From assembly GCA_003156795.1 (NCBI GenBank), contig PMHU01000177.1:1-9307 (forward strand): a stretch of 9,307 nucleotides of DNA. The letters run 5' to 3'. The translations under genes were made by a program, and so were the position numbers. This document shows positions 1 through 5,693 of this stretch, in pieces (position 1 is the first letter of the stretch; each line of letters begins with the position of its first letter). A model generated the notes under the pieces. It searched no databases. It was not told the origin of the DNA and worked only from the letters and a program-made list of their open reading frames with translations. This stretch comes from Acidimicrobiaceae bacterium. GTDB taxonomy: Bacteria; Actinomycetota; Acidimicrobiia; Acidimicrobiales; Palsa-688.

Positions 1-294
1 GTCGAAGCTCGAGGCCAGGGCCGCGACCACACCGCCCAAGGTGACCACGGCCAGGCCACCGATGATCGTCGCCCGGCGCCGGGGACCATCGCCGAGGCGT
101 CCCATCACCGGCGCGCTGACCGCACCCGAAAGGAGCCCGACGGTGAGCGACCACTGCGCCGTAGTCAACGAGTCGTGAAAGTTCTTGGCGATGGTGGGGA
201 TGAGCGGGGCGCCGAGCGAGCTGATGACGCTTGCCACCAGAGTGGTCAGCACGAGTACCGGGGCCAGAGCCTTGGCCCGCCTTGGCTGGTTCAT
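1..294 (-). CDS. MFS transporter, N-terminal part (runs off left edge)
   Basis: The first 98 codons of a major facilitator superfamily transporter are present; the rest lies beyond the left edge. Read from ATG at 294, the protein has a short basic N-terminus, TM1 at about residues 10-31, TM2 at about 45-63, the MFS motif A loop GRLGDGPRRR at about 65-74, and TM3 at about 76-95. Motif A between TM2 and TM3 is the diagnostic feature of the family. The conserved QW before TM2 and the overall pattern resemble DHA2-type drug:proton antiporters, but with only three helices the subfamily is uncertain. The start codon overlaps the stop of the upstream marR gene as ATGA, so the two are very likely co-transcribed and translationally coupled. 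The inferred role is export of a toxic or signalling small molecule across the inner membrane, controlled by the MarR partner. The substrate cannot be told. Confidence 0.85.
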   Translation of the reverse strand, partial: MNQPRRAKALAPVLVLTTLVASVISSLGAPLIPTIAKNFHDSLTTAQWSLTVGLLSGAVSAPVMGRLGDGPRRRATIIGGLAVVTLGGVVAALASSFD

Positions 295-758
295 GCCCGC
301 CCGTCCCCTCGCTGCAGCAATCGAATCAGCCGTTCCAGCACTTCATTGGCCGACATCAAGGCGGCCAGGTCGTCGTCGTCGAGCTCGACGAGGGTCTGGC
401 GGAGCAGAGAACGGATCTCCCCGCGGGCCGCATCGAGGCGCTCCGACCCCTCGTCCGAGATGGAAACGAGCACGGCCCGGCCATCGCCGGCCACTCGCTC
501 CCGCCGGACCAAACCACGGCCTTCGAGCTTGTCGACCAGCTTGCTCACCGAGGGCTGGGCCAAGGCTTCGGTCCCCGCCAGGTCGGTGATCCGCCGGGGA
601 CCTTCGACGAGCGTGGCCAGCAAGCCGCCCTCGGTGTGGCTGAGCTGGCACGAGACCCGCCCCATCAGCAACCGAGTGAGCCGGGACGCCCCGCCCAGGG
701 TGGCGGCGATCAGGTCGACCGCTTCACTGCCCGAGGGCGGCCGTTGTGTCTGAAGCAT
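291..758 (-). CDS. MarR-family transcriptional regulator (marR A, operon with MFS exporter)
   Basis: This 155-residue protein has the usual MarR length and layout. N- and C-terminal helices form the dimer interface (about 12-35 and 115-150), and a winged helix-turn-helix lies between (about 45-105). The stretch GPRRITDLA, the recognition helix around LAQPSVSKLVDKLE (67-80), and the wing GLVRRERVAGDGRAVLVS (82-99) are typical. Start choice: ATG at 758 has a good GGAAGG ribosome binding site at 772-767, eight bases upstream. The gene overlaps the MFS gene by four bases, which supports a regulator-exporter operon. It lies divergent from a second MarR gene at 828, with about half of the residues identical over the DNA-binding core, so the pair probably arose by duplication. 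The palindromic promoter region between them is the likely operator. As known for MarR proteins, a small ligand would release repression; the ligand is unknown here. Confidence 0.9.
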   Translation of the reverse strand: MLQTQRPPSGSEAVDLIAATLGGASRLTRLLMGRVSCQLSHTEGGLLATLVEGPRRITDLAGTEALAQPSVSKLVDKLEGRGLVRRERVAGDGRAVLVSISDEGSERLDAARGEIRSLLRQTLVELDDDDLAALMSANEVLERLIRLLQRGDGRA

Positions 759-786
759 TCCGGCTGCCTTCCCAGGTCTCGATCGG

Positions 787-829
787 ATATTGACAGACTA
801 TATTGTCTTCAAATATAGTCTGTCAATAT
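787..829. promoter_or_regulatory. 43-bp perfect inverted repeat: probable MarR operator and two-way promoter
   Basis: The left arm ATATTGACAGACTATATT (787-804) is repeated exactly inverted at 812-829, with a 7-base centre at 805-811. On the plus strand TTGACA (790-795) and TATAGT (814-819) are separated by 18 bp, a near-consensus sigma70/SigA promoter. By symmetry the minus strand has TTGACA (826-821) and TATAGT (802-797) with the same spacing. Each arm therefore holds the -35 of one promoter and the -10 of the other. The element is an AT-rich island between two divergent marR genes and is the natural binding site for their products, which bind inverted repeats as dimers. Occupancy would block both promoters at once. 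Actual binding and start sites are inferred. Confidence 0.8.
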
Positions 830-1340
830 GAAATCGCCGGTGGATCGACAGATGGACCGCTCAGGGCAGATCGAGTACGTCTCGACGCAGCTACTCGCGC
901 GCGCCACGGTACTAACGCGCCTGCTTGCCAAGCAGGTGGACAGCGAACTCTCCCAGACCGAAGCGAAAGTGTTGAACACCCTTCGCGACGGTCCCCGCCG
1001 GATCACGGAGCTGGCCGAGGGCGAGGGACTCGCCCAGCCCACGACCACGCTCCTCGTCAAGCGGCTCGAGGAGCTGGGCCTCGTCAGGCGGGAACGCCAG
1101 ACCGACGACGGTCGGATGGTGTTGGTCTCGCTCGAGCCGGCAGGAATTCAGGCGCTCGAGGATTTCCGCTCTCAGCTGACGGCCCTCCTGCGCGCCGACT
1201 TGGCCACTACCACCGATGAGCAGATCGAAGCGCTCGCAGCTGCGACCGAGACACTCGAATCACTCATCAACCTCCTGCAGCAGCCACGTCGAACTGCGCA
1301 GACTAGGGGCGGCCAAGACCGATCGACACCGGTGAGATGA
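828..1340 (+). CDS. MarR-family transcriptional regulator (marR B, divergent twin)
   Basis: This is a MarR-type winged-helix regulator of 170 residues (163 if the second start is used). It shows GPRRITELA (55-63), the recognition helix region LAQPTTTLLVKRLE (68-81), the wing GLVRRERQTDDGRMVLVS (84-101), and a long C-terminal dimerisation helix ending near residue 153. A basic, probably disordered tail follows. Over the HTH and wing it shares about half of its residues with the divergent MarR at 291-758, including GPRRIT, LAQP and LVRRER. Two starts are possible. ATG at 828 lies at the end of the palindrome, about eight bases past the -10, so the mRNA would be leaderless or nearly so. ATG at 852 has GGTGGA at 839-844, seven bases upstream. 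The N-terminal length of the paralogue slightly favours 828. No transporter follows, so it may act on the shared operator. Homodimer or heterodimer formation with its twin is not known. Confidence 0.88.
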   Translation: MKSPVDRQMDRSGQIEYVSTQLLARATVLTRLLAKQVDSELSQTEAKVLNTLRDGPRRITELAEGEGLAQPTTTLLVKRLEELGLVRRERQTDDGRMVLVSLEPAGIQALEDFRSQLTALLRADLATTTDEQIEALAAATETLESLINLLQQPRRTAQTRGGQDRSTPVR

Positions 1341-1588
1341 CGCTCGAACAGTTCGCTCAGTCAGCCTTGTCCCTGGATTTCACGACGAAGGCGGTATCGC
1401 CGGCATGACAAGCGGCGGCGCGCCACCGGGTGATTTCTGACCCGCTCGAGTGGTGACACGATACAGAAGCACCAGTCCGCGTCGGCTGCCCGCGGGCCGG
1501 CCTCCAGAGTGGACCCCCCACGGTCGGCCGCTCGCGACTCTTGTTACGCTGAGGGTCTGGTCTCAAGCTTCTGGAAGGGAGCGTTGCG
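1341..1588. other. Intergenic region upstream of the beta-hydroxyacid dehydrogenase gene
   Basis: This 248-bp gap holds no gene I can support. It has an 11-bp palindrome CGAACAGTTCG (1345-1355) just after the marR B stop, and several GC-rich self-complementary octamers of the kind expected by chance at this GC content. A weak -10 candidate TACGCT (1545-1550, TANNNT type) lies about 40 bases before the next start, without a recognisable -35. No intrinsic terminator with a T-run follows marR B. Confidence 0.5.
1573..1580 (+). promoter_or_regulatory. Ribosome binding site of the dehydrogenase gene
   Basis: GGAAGGGA lies eight bases before ATG 1589. It fixes the start of this gene and contrasts with the neighbouring genes at 2791, 4278 and 7507, which lack a Shine-Dalgarno sequence. 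Confidence 0.7.
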
Positions 1589-2482
1589 ATGGCCGTTACC
1601 GGTCGGCAGGGTGACCATGTGGCTGTCGCGGTGCTCGGCGCCGGGATTATGGGATCGGCGATGGCCCGCAGACTCCTGTCTGCAGGGTTACCTGTCACCG
1701 TGTGGGAACGCTCGAGTTCGACGGCCGCATCTCTCGCTGAGGCAGGCGCTGTGACGGCGGGGTCCGCCCGAGAAGCGGTCGGCGGCGCGCCGGTGGTGAT
1801 CACAATGCTGCCGACCGCCGACGTGGTGAACTCGGTGATCTTCGATGGCGGCGTGGCCGACGCATTCGCTGAGGGTTGCGTGTGGGCGCAGATGGGCACG
1901 ATCGGTGTGGAGGCGACCGTTGCGATCCGTGATCGCCTCGGTGCGAGCCGATCCGATGTCTTGTTCCTCGACGCGCCAGTGTCGGGCAGCAAGGGCCCGG
2001 CCGAGCAAGGCCAACTCCTCATCCTGGCGTCCGGGCCTGCTGAGGCGGCAGAGACCGTTGCACCGGTGTTCGCTGCTATCGGCCGCAAGACGGTGTGGCT
2101 GGGTGAGGCCGGCTCGGGCAGCCGGGTGAAGTTGGTCGTCAACGCGTATATGTCCATCCTGATCGAGGGCGTGGCCGAGACGCTGGAGCTGGCGGATCGG
2201 CTGGGCATCGGCCACCGGCAGCTCGAGGAAGTCATCGGGGGCGGCCCCCTGGACGCTCCTATCGCCGACGCCAAGCTCCACAAGATGGACCAGGGTGACT
2301 TCGCCGCGGAGTTCCCTCTGGAGTGGGCGCTGAAGGACGTGGACCTGGCTATCAGGGCGGCTCATGGTGGCGACCTTCCGTTGCTCGCAGCTCTGTCCCG
2401 CCAGTGGCACGTCGCGGTAGATGCTGGCCACGGGCGCGAAGACATCAGCGCCGCCCGCCTCGTCCTGGGCGGTCAGTCCTAA
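1589..2482 (+). CDS. NAD(P)-dependent oxidoreductase, beta-hydroxyacid dehydrogenase (3-hydroxyisobutyrate dehydrogenase-like) family
   Basis: The 297-residue protein has the family's usual length (about 290-300). It has an N-terminal Rossmann domain and an all-helical C-terminal domain. Visible motifs are the dinucleotide loop GAGIMG (17-22), the substrate-binding signature DAPVSGSKGPAEQG (128-141), the catalytic-lysine segment GSRVKLVVNAYM with Lys181, and the cofactor-proximal KDVDLA (249-254). Family members oxidise or reduce 3-hydroxy acids (3-hydroxyisobutyrate, tartronate semialdehyde, succinic semialdehyde or glyoxylate), and some act as imine reductases. Lys181 argues for the classical hydroxyacid chemistry rather than imine reduction. 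Residues after beta-2 are WERSSS: Glu40 would suit NAD while Arg41 would suit NADP, so the cofactor is undecided. ATG 1589 is chosen for its GGAAGGGA site. The gene stands alone, with gaps of about 250 and 310 bp on either side, so no pathway partner is visible. Confidence 0.9.
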   Translation: MAVTGRQGDHVAVAVLGAGIMGSAMARRLLSAGLPVTVWERSSSTAASLAEAGAVTAGSAREAVGGAPVVITMLPTADVVNSVIFDGGVADAFAEGCVWAQMGTIGVEATVAIRDRLGASRSDVLFLDAPVSGSKGPAEQGQLLILASGPAEAAETVAPVFAAIGRKTVWLGEAGSGSRVKLVVNAYMSILIEGVAETLELADRLGIGHRQLEEVIGGGPLDAPIADAKLHKMDQGDFAAEFPLEWALKDVDLAIRAAHGGDLPLLAALSRQWHVAVDAGHGREDISAARLVLGGQS

Positions 2483-2790
2483 AGCGCGGGTACCGTGACG
2501 CGGCGAGTAGCAGCCCAGATGCCCCAGGCGTTGCAGAAAACCGAGCATCACGTCGGCCCGCGTGCAGTGCCTGATAATAATGTCGAGGGATATCGGACGT
2601 CCGAGCTCGACCCGCCCGGTTATCGGAGGAACTCCGTGGGTCGGCGACGTTAGGGCGCCTCGCGCCGAGCTTGGAAGCATGGCGAATGGTGCAGATCGCC
2701 AATTCCGCTCGCTGAGCCGGGTTCGTGACGCCGGGCGCTGATGTTCTGGCGCTACGCGACGACATGATGTGGGGCACGTAGCCTGGGCCG
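2483..2790. other. Non-coding stretch with three small palindromes
   Basis: This roughly 308-bp stretch has no open frame with a recognisable product on either strand; the frames that cross it are extensions antisense to the flanking genes. It holds a perfect 12-bp palindrome TCGGACGTCCGA (2593-2604), a hairpin CGGAG-GAA-CTCCG (2624-2636) and a hairpin GGCGC-CTC-GCGCC (2654-2666). None is followed by a T-run, so none is a standard terminator. The far end carries the probable promoter of the nitroreductase gene. Confidence 0.5.
2779..2784 (+). promoter_or_regulatory. Probable -10 element of a leaderless promoter (nitroreductase gene)
   Basis: TAGCCT fits the actinobacterial TANNNT -10 and lies exactly six bases before ATG 2791, so transcription would begin at or next to the start codon. 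There is no Shine-Dalgarno sequence. The -35 is weak; GCGACG at 2756-2761 matches only the GAC core. Inferred from position and pattern. Confidence 0.45.
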
Positions 2791-3306
2791 ATGGAGACAT
2801 GGGACGCCATCAGGGCCCGCCGCAACGTCCGCACCTACCAGGAGCGGACCATCGCCGCTGGCGACCTCGACCGGATCCTTGAAGCCGGCTGGCGATCACC
2901 ATCGGCATCCAACCGGCAGCCGTGGGACTTCGTGGTGGTGACCGAGCGGTCCCAGCTGCAGCAGCTCACCACGGTGTGGGTGGGGGCCCGGCATCTGGCC
3001 GAGGCTGCCGCCGCGCTCGTGATGACCCTGCGCCAGCCGGACGAGGAGCGCTACCTCACCATCGACCAGTACGACCTGGGCCAGGCGACCATGGCGATGA
3101 TGTTGGCCGCCACCGACCTGGGCATAGGTTCAGGCCACTCGGCCATTGGCGACCAGGGGGCCTGCCGGCGCATTCTGGGCATACCCGAGGACCGGATCTG
3201 CGCCTACATGCTGGCCCTGGGCTATCCGGCCGACCGGTCCCTCAAGCCGATCGCCCGCCCGGACCGCCGCCCCTTCGACGAGGTCGTCCACCGGGGCCAC
3301 TGGTAG
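2791..3306 (+). CDS. Nitroreductase-family FMN-dependent oxidoreductase
   Basis: This 171-residue protein belongs to the nitroreductase-like flavoproteins. It shows the N-terminal FMN-phosphate motif RRNVRTY (10-16), SPSASNRQPWDFVVV (36-50) with the family's SA-x-N-x-QPW signature, DLGQATMAMMLAATDLGIGSGHSAI (95-119) matching the conserved dimer and flavin helix, and ALGYPADR (142-149) near the C-terminus. These enzymes act as cytoplasmic dimers and use NAD(P)H to reduce nitro groups, quinones, enones or flavins; some have drifted to dehalogenase or heterocycle-oxidase roles. The substrate cannot be read here. The protein is at the short end of the family (usually 170-220 residues) but both ends look complete. 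It has no ribosome binding site and is probably leaderless. It converges on a short-chain dehydrogenase with nine bases between the stop codons. Confidence 0.9.
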   Translation: METWDAIRARRNVRTYQERTIAAGDLDRILEAGWRSPSASNRQPWDFVVVTERSQLQQLTTVWVGARHLAEAAAALVMTLRQPDEERYLTIDQYDLGQATMAMMLAATDLGIGSGHSAIGDQGACRRILGIPEDRICAYMLALGYPADRSLKPIARPDRRPFDEVVHRGHW

Positions 3307-3310
3307 CCGT

Positions 3311-3324
3311 CCCGGTCAACCGGG
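3311..3324. terminator. Possible small bidirectional hairpin between convergent genes
   Basis: CCCGG-TCAA-CCGGG can fold as a 5-bp stem with a 4-base loop on either strand. It lies in the nine-base gap between the nitroreductase stop and the dehydrogenase stop and overlaps the end of the latter. There is no T-run, so intrinsic termination is doubtful, although actinobacteria often use such T-less hairpins. Confidence 0.3.
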
Positions 3325-4092
3325 CAGCGGCACCCCGCTTAGCGACGCGCAGCAGTCGATCAGGTGGTCCCCCAACCGGGGATCCGAGGTGGCCGCGTGG
3401 GCGTCGCGCCGCACCTGGTGGTACCAGTACCCGCCGGTTGCCTTCGCCTGCGCTTCGTCGCTCACGGCCAGCCAGCACTGCGTGACCGGCGCCGCCTCCA
3501 TGTCGTCGGGGGCGCTGGGCCCGCCCATCTTGGTGGCCACCCACCCCGGCTCGACGGCGTTGCTCAGCACATCGGGCCAGCGCCGGGCTATCGCGAAGGC
3601 CAGCACCACGTCGAACAGCTTGGTGTCGGAGTACGCCTGCGCCCCGTTCCAGCGCCGCTTGGTCCACTCGACGTCGTCGAGGCTGGGCGTCCCGCCCCGA
3701 TGCATACCTGAACTGAGATAGACCAGTCGCCCCGGCCGATCGACCAGAGCGGTGAGCACGTAGGCGGCCAGCACGTTGACCGCGAAGGTGAGTTCGTGGC
3801 CGTCCTCGCTGGTCTCGCGGGCCGGACGGTGGAAGCCGATGCCGGCGTTGTGGATGACCGCGTCGTGGCATCCGATCCGGTTCGCTTGTTCGGCCAGCGA
3901 ACGGGTCTGCTCGAGCGACGCCAAATCCCCGACGACGACGGTGGCGGCCCCGCCGGGAACGGCCCCGCGCAGGTCGGCCGCCCGCTCCTCGTTGCGGGCG
4001 TGGAATGTCACCTCGTGGCCCTCTCGCTGCAGCAGCCTGCCGGTCATCAGCCCGATGCCGTCACTGGACCCGGTTATCAGAACTCTCGCCAT
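3316..4092 (-). CDS. Short-chain dehydrogenase/reductase (SDR), probably NADP-dependent
   Basis: This 258-residue classical SDR is complete (family usually 250-260). Numbered from ATG 4092, it has the cofactor loop TGSSDGIG (7-14), Asp56 in VVVGDLAS, HNAGIGFH (81-88), structural Asn106, the Ser127/Ser128 catalytic segment YLSSGMH, the active-site YSDTK (Tyr154, Lys158), and EPGWVATKM (181-189) near the active-site lid. Arg33 after beta-2 (HARNEER) favours NADP(H). The fold and lid resemble retinol-dehydrogenase-like or oxidoreductase SDRs acting on hydrophobic alcohols or ketones; the substrate is unknown. A GTG at 4095 directly precedes the ATG in frame, but ATG 4092 lies six bases from a TAGCGT -10, matching the spacing at neighbouring leaderless genes, so I start there. 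It is divergent from an alpha/beta hydrolase (4278) and converges with the nitroreductase. Confidence 0.9.
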   Translation of the reverse strand: MARVLITGSSDGIGLMTGRLLQREGHEVTFHARNEERAADLRGAVPGGAATVVVGDLASLEQTRSLAEQANRIGCHDAVIHNAGIGFHRPARETSEDGHELTFAVNVLAAYVLTALVDRPGRLVYLSSGMHRGGTPSLDDVEWTKRRWNGAQAYSDTKLFDVVLAFAIARRWPDVLSNAVEPGWVATKMGGPSAPDDMEAAPVTQCWLAVSDEAQAKATGGYWYHQVRRDAHAATSDPRLGDHLIDCCASLSGVPLPG

Positions 4093-4098
4093 CACGAA

Positions 4099-4104
4099 AC
4101 GCTA
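4099..4104 (-). promoter_or_regulatory. Probable -10 element of a leaderless promoter (SDR gene)
   Basis: On the minus strand TAGCGT (plus-strand ACGCTA) is followed by six bases and then ATG 4092. No Shine-Dalgarno sequence is present and no good -35 is visible. The spacing equals that at 2791, 4278 and 7507. Confidence 0.45.
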
Positions 4105-4265
4105 CAGGCGGTCCCCGTAGGCTGATACACCGATGGTTGATGTAGAGCTTCGGGCCAACCCGATCGTCAGCCATGGCCGGATGCGATGTTCGGGCGGGCT
4201 TGGGACAATGAGCATGTGGTGGGCCTGGTGGGAGTGTCGCCAGTCGGCCCCGGTACTGCATCGGA

Positions 4266-4271
4266 TAACTT
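4266..4271 (+). promoter_or_regulatory. Probable -10 element of a leaderless promoter (hydrolase gene)
   Basis: TAACTT lies six bases before GTG 4278, with no Shine-Dalgarno sequence in between. It supports both the GTG start and leaderless transcription. The -35 region (around 4243-4248) is not recognisable. Confidence 0.45.
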
Positions 4272-4277
4272 CCACGG

Positions 4278-5075
4278 GTGCCGACAGCCCACGTCAACGG
4301 GATCGACATCTACTTCGAGCATTCCGGCGAGGGCCATCGCTTGTTGTTCTTCAATGGGTCCGGCGCTACTCTCGAAAGTACCGGCCCGATGATCGGTCCG
4401 TATCGCGCCCGATTCGAGGTGCTGGTACATGACCAGCGTGGTCTGGGCCGGAGCGAGATCCCGCCCGGGCCCTACTCGATGAAGGATTACGCCGCCGACG
4501 CGCTCGCTCTGATGGACTTCGTCGGCTGGTCGTCGTGTCGGGTGGTAGGGGTCAGCTTCGGCGGGATGGTCGCTCAGGAGTTCGCCGTCACCACGCCGAA
4601 TCGAGTCGAGCGACTGGTGCTGGCTTGCACTTCGCCTGGAGGTTCGGGAGGTTCCTCGTACCCCTTGCACGAGCTCGGTCCGCGGGACGACCCGACGTTA
4701 GGTGAGCGTATGCTCCCGCTGCTCGACACTCGCTTCACAGCTGAATACCTGGCTGGTCATCCCGCCGATCAGGCCTTGGCCTCGATGTTCGCTGCCCGCC
4801 GCGACGCGGCCAAGAACGCAGACATCCGCCGCGGCGAGCGCGAGCAGCTGCTAGCCCGGCGCTGCCACGATGTGATGGACCGCCTCCCGAACATCACCTG
4901 CCCGACCCTCGTAGCGGCCGGCCGCTACGACGGCATTGCTCCACCGGCCAACAGCGAAGCGATCGTGAGCCGCGTTTCCGACTCCGAGTTACGCGTCTAT
5001 GAGGGAGGCCACATCTTCTTCGCCCAGGACAAGCATGCGATGACAGAGGTCCTCGACTTTCTCGATCGGTCCTGA
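4278..5075 (+). CDS. Alpha/beta-fold hydrolase
   Basis: The 265-residue protein is a complete alpha/beta hydrolase. The oxyanion-hole turn is FFNGSGA (24-30). The strand and turn VLVHDQRGLGRSE (48-60) are typical. The nucleophile elbow is GVSFGG with Ser93, the acid is Asp218 in AAGRYDGIAPP, and the base is His245 in EGGHIFFAQD. A cap domain of roughly residues 120-200 covers the active site. The profile is that of the 3-oxoadipate enol-lactonase/carboxylesterase-like group (FNG and DQRG-x-G-x-S motifs), but that group also includes haloperoxidase-like and C-C bond hydrolases, so the substrate is not assigned. It lacks a signal peptide and should be cytoplasmic. The GTG start gives the normal N-terminus of the family and fits a leaderless promoter. 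The next gene begins 94 bp downstream and may be co-transcribed. Confidence 0.88.
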   Translation: MPTAHVNGIDIYFEHSGEGHRLLFFNGSGATLESTGPMIGPYRARFEVLVHDQRGLGRSEIPPGPYSMKDYAADALALMDFVGWSSCRVVGVSFGGMVAQEFAVTTPNRVERLVLACTSPGGSGGSSYPLHELGPRDDPTLGERMLPLLDTRFTAEYLAGHPADQALASMFAARRDAAKNADIRRGEREQLLARRCHDVMDRLPNITCPTLVAAGRYDGIAPPANSEAIVSRVSDSELRVYEGGHIFFAQDKHAMTEVLDFLDRS

Positions 5076-5082
5076 TATCAGG
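5071..5082. repeat. Perfect 12-bp palindrome over the hydrolase stop codon
   Basis: CCTGATATCAGG contains the TGA stop of the hydrolase gene and lies about 88 bp before the NTF2-like gene. Without a loop it is a poor hairpin and looks more like a protein site or a chance palindrome. Confidence 0.4.
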
Positions 5083-5156
5083 GCGCCGACTACTCGTCGA
5101 GCCCAGTTCGGAATATGGCAAGCTCGCGCAAGACAAGCCAGGAGCAGGGCCTGATC

Positions 5157-5164
5157 GAGAGGGG
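5157..5164 (+). promoter_or_regulatory. Ribosome binding site of the NTF2-like gene
   Basis: GAGAGGGG is placed five bases before ATG 5170 and fixes the start codon. Confidence 0.65.
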
Positions 5165-5169
5165 ACGAC

Positions 5170-5640
5170 ATGACGACCGCGGCTGACTCCAACGACATTT
5201 CTTCCCTTCCCCAGGCTGACCAGGACGCCATCGGCACGACCCTGATCTCGCTCATGACTGGCTTCAGGGAGCGTGACGCTGAGAAGCTGGTCGGCATCTA
5301 CACCTCCGATGCCGATTGGGTGAATGCCTTCGGAACGGTGAAGAAGGGTGGGGACGAGATTGTGGAGTATCTCCGTGGCCTCTTCTCAGACAACAACTTC
5401 AATGCCGGAACGCTCAAAGCTCCCCCCGATACCTCGCTCCGAGTGCTCACGCCCGATGTTGTGCTCGTGTCGGCGCATTTGCAGGTCGAGGGGCAGAAGC
5501 TGGTGGGAGGTGGAGAGATCGAAGTGCGTGACAACCACTCCCTCCGGGTCCTACAACGCCAGGTGGACGGGTCGTGGCTGATCGTCTCTGAGATGTATAA
5601 CGACGCCAACCGGGAACAGACCTACGAAGGACGTTCCTAA
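5170..5640 (+). CDS. NTF2-like / SnoaL-like protein, SgcJ/EcaC type
   Basis: This 156-residue protein has the cone-shaped NTF2-like fold. An N-terminal helix pair (about 17-45, with the family pattern GFRERDAEKLVGIYTSDADWVNAFG) is followed by a helix GGDEIVEYLRGLF (60-72) and a curved sheet from about 90 to 145 ending in SWLIVSEMYND. The RDAE...Y..DADWVN..G signature is that of the SgcJ/EcaC (SnoaL-related) group. Members are usually found beside biosynthetic or catabolic enzymes, and some act as cyclases, hydratases or isomerases while others only bind small hydrophobic molecules. No catalytic residue can be assigned with confidence. ATG 5170 is set by GAGAGGGG at 5157-5164, so unlike the upstream hydrolase it has a normal leader. 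Co-transcription with the hydrolase (94 bp upstream) is possible but unproven. Confidence 0.8.
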   Translation: MTTAADSNDISSLPQADQDAIGTTLISLMTGFRERDAEKLVGIYTSDADWVNAFGTVKKGGDEIVEYLRGLFSDNNFNAGTLKAPPDTSLRVLTPDVVLVSAHLQVEGQKLVGGGEIEVRDNHSLRVLQRQVDGSWLIVSEMYNDANREQTYEGRS

Positions 5641-5693
5641 CCGGCAACCTCGACCCAGAGAGTACCGAGCCCAGTTCGCCGAGTGTCGCCGCA

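Noticed and set aside
1345..1355. Palindrome CGAACAGTTCG after the marR B stop as a terminator or operator
   Set aside because: The centre is a single base, so it cannot form a stable hairpin, there is no T-run, and it is not related to the marR palindrome.
1357..2283. Long open frame on the minus strand (308 codons) opposite the dehydrogenase gene
   Set aside because: It is antisense to a gene with a full set of family motifs, its translation is Ser/Thr/Pro/Arg-rich without recognisable domains, and such frames are expected opposite GC-rich genes.
2451..2472. CCGCCC...GGGCGG pairing at the end of the dehydrogenase gene as a terminator
   Set aside because: It lies wholly inside the coding sequence, has a 10-base loop and no following T-run.
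1688..2800. Long open frame on the minus strand (370 codons) crossing the gene-free stretch 2483-2790
   Set aside because: Two thirds is antisense to the dehydrogenase. The remaining part has no domain I recognise and no ribosome binding site.
1589..5640. A single catabolic or biosynthetic cluster made of the dehydrogenase, nitroreductase, SDR, hydrolase and NTF2-like genes
   Set aside because: The genes alternate in strand, most have their own promoters, and no shared substrate or marker enzyme is visible; closeness alone does not support a pathway.
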